Assembly (NCBI GenBank): GCA_009704705.1
Contig: WLDR01000005.1
Location: 1 to 23,482 of the forward strand
Direction: 5' to 3'
DNA: 23,482 bases
Source: Actinomycetota bacterium
GTDB lineage: Bacteria; Actinomycetota; Actinomycetes; Actinomycetales; Microbacteriaceae
The position numbers were made by a program, and so were the translations under genes. The notes beneath the pieces were generated by a model. It was not told the DNA's origin. It was given only the letters and a program-made list of their open reading frames with translations, and ran no database searches. The first letter of the stretch is position 1, and every line of letters begins with the position of its first letter. Below are positions 22,251-23,482 of the stretch, piece by piece.

Positions 22251-22264
22251 GGCCGGCAGGGCAG

Positions 22265-23482
22265 CTAGCGCTTTGCGGTGAACTGCGGACGGATCGGAAT
22301 CATCAACAACAGACCGATCAAAAGCACAAACACGATGGCCAAGATGCCGAATGCGTCTCCGCCGAGCAGCCCGGCCATGACCGCAAAGAGCAAGCCCGTG
22401 AGCCAGCTCAGTCCGCGCCCGGTGGTCGCGTAGAGCCCGTAGAGCTCGCCTTCCTTGCCCGGCTTGGTCAGACGACCCAAGAAGGACCTACTCGATGATT
22501 GGGTTGGGCCCACGAACAGGCTGAGAAGAAGTCCGCCAATCCAGAACGTGATTTGGCCCATGTCCCTAAAGAAGAAGACGAAGAGACCGGCGACAATGAG
22601 TCCGCACAGCGAGACCATGATGATGGCTTTCGGCCCGAACTTGTCTTCGAGTGCGCCACCAATGAACACACCGATTCCGCCCACGATGTTGGCGGCGATG
22701 CCGAAGAACATGATGCTGGTGAAGTCGAACCCAAAGACGGTGGCAGCGATAACAGCGCCCAGAGTGAAGACGGCCGCGAGGCCATCCCGAAAGATTGCAC
22801 TTGCAATCAAGAAGCTGAACGTCGGCAGGTCTTCGCGGTACAGGCGCGCGATGTCTTTGAAGAGCTTGCCGTAGGAGGCAAAAATGCTCAGCTTCTTTCG
22901 CGCACTACCCGCAGGCTTCTTTGGCGCGATGAAGAAGGCGGGCAAAGCAAAGAGAATCGCCCAGACCCCAGCAAATGCGAAGGAGAGCCGCACGTTGAGG
23001 GCGTTGTCTGGGGTGATGCCGAGAAGCCCGGTCTCACCGCTGAGTCCGATGAACAACACGAGCACGACGAGGAGCGCCACGATTCCACCGATGTATCCGA
23101 GGCCCCAACCGAAACCGGAGACTCGACCGATGTTTTTCGATGTCGTGATTCGCACGAGCACGGTGTTGTAGTTCACGAAAGCAAACTCATAGAACACGTT
23201 CGCAACCACGTAGAGAATCAAGCCGATGATCCAGAACGAGGGGTTCGGCGCTATGGCCGCGAGACCAATCGTTGCCACCCCGACGACGACGGTGTTCGTC
23301 GCGAGCCAGGCGCGCAAACCACCCGACGCATCAGCGCGTTGACCGATGATGGGTGCGGCGATGGCAACGATAAAGCCAGCGACCACGAACGACCACTGGA
23401 AACCCGAAGAGAGGTCTCCTTCGGTGTTGGGGTATCCCGACTTGTTCAGAAACAGCTCGTTCACGATGTAGAGCGGGAACAC
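22265..23482 (-). CDS. MFS transporter, UMF1 (Atg22-like) family, 5' truncated
   Basis: The frame is open to the right edge of the window, so the start lies outside; 405 residues are visible. Around ten to eleven hydrophobic segments are seen. The region VNYNTVLVRITTSKNIGRVS, followed by GFGWGLGYIGGIVALL, is the hallmark of UMF1-family transporters (yeast Atg22-like), and APIIGQRADASGGLRAW is the MFS loop 2-3 motif. The polar central loop (APKKPAGSARKKLSIFASYG) and FVGPTQSSSRSFLGRLTKPG are also typical. The substrate is unknown; Atg22 exports amino acids from the vacuole, but bacterial members are uncharacterised as far as I know. It converges with crtEb and is probably unrelated to carotenoids. 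Confidence 0.9.
   Translation of the reverse strand: MFPLYIVNELFLNKSGYPNTEGDLSSGFQWSFVVAGFIVAIAAPIIGQRADASGGLRAWLATNTVVVGVATIGLAAIAPNPSFWIIGLILYVVANVFYEFAFVNYNTVLVRITTSKNIGRVSGFGWGLGYIGGIVALLVVLVLFIGLSGETGLLGITPDNALNVRLSFAFAGVWAILFALPAFFIAPKKPAGSARKKLSIFASYGKLFKDIARLYREDLPTFSFLIASAIFRDGLAAVFTLGAVIAATVFGFDFTSIMFFGIAANIVGGIGVFIGGALEDKFGPKAIIMVSLCGLIVAGLFVFFFRDMGQITFWIGGLLLSLFVGPTQSSSRSFLGRLTKPGKEGELYGLYATTGRGLSWLTGLLFAVMAGLLGGDAFGILAIVFVLLIGLLLMIPIRPQFTAKR

Noticed and set aside
22223..22257. AGCC tract as a CRISPR array or terminator
   Set aside because: Units are 4 bases with no spacers, and there is no T-run after the short GC palindrome.

Overview
The window looks like ordinary chromosome from a moderately GC-rich actinobacterium, most probably a member of the Microbacteriaceae (inference). 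The evidence is: Dcd close in sequence to the mycobacterial enzyme; a CopD–CtaG fusion; a carotenoid cluster in the order crtB-crtI-crtYe-crtYf-crtEb, as in Corynebacterium glutamicum; an actinobacterial Fur-family zinc sensor; short TANNNT-type -10 boxes placed 6-8 bases before start codons. I see no rRNA, tRNA, CRISPR array, insertion sequence or prophage. Both window ends cut through genes.

Layout. 1-1920: 5'-truncated M13 zinc metallopeptidase. 1940-3325: glycyl-tRNA synthetase. 3338-6364: a rightward run with a short, degenerate HemY/CgoX-like protein, three small envelope proteins (YtxH-like, holin_3_6-like, DUF3618-like) and hemD. 7259-6351 (minus): trhO, overlapping the hemD tail. 7340-11161: a five-gene metal-uptake operon (lipoprotein, ATPase, two permeases, zinc-sensing Fur protein) behind a candidate Zur box that overlaps a strong promoter. 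11351-12060: rpmB-rpmG-rpsN, all of the cysteine-poor, zinc-independent type. 12146-12427: HU, followed by a strong terminator. 12521-14458: CopD-CtaG fusion. 15541-14459 (minus): exported protein of unknown function. 15637-16959: PIF1-like helicase. 17018-17623: dcd. 18203-17652 (minus): idi, divergent from 18272-22224, the C50 carotenoid operon. 22223-22250: seven tandem AGCC units. 23482-22265 (minus): truncated UMF1-type MFS transporter.

How the genes work together. The zinc block is coherent: the operon carries its own sensor as its last gene, and the next genes downstream encode ribosomal proteins that need no zinc. The carotenoid block is also coherent: Idi balances the C5 precursors, CrtB and CrtI make lycopene, CrtEb adds C5 units and the CrtYe/CrtYf pair closes the rings. 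GGPP synthase (crtE) is not in view. The region around the HemY-like gene looks like a reduced heme locus: only the HemY relic and hemD remain of the genes often grouped there.

No unknown multi-gene system is evident. The points most worth a second look are the degenerate HemY-like protein, the Zur-box/leaderless promoter arrangement, repeated evidence for leaderless transcripts, and the conserved exported protein of unknown function. Functional calls rest on motif recognition by eye; no database search was run.
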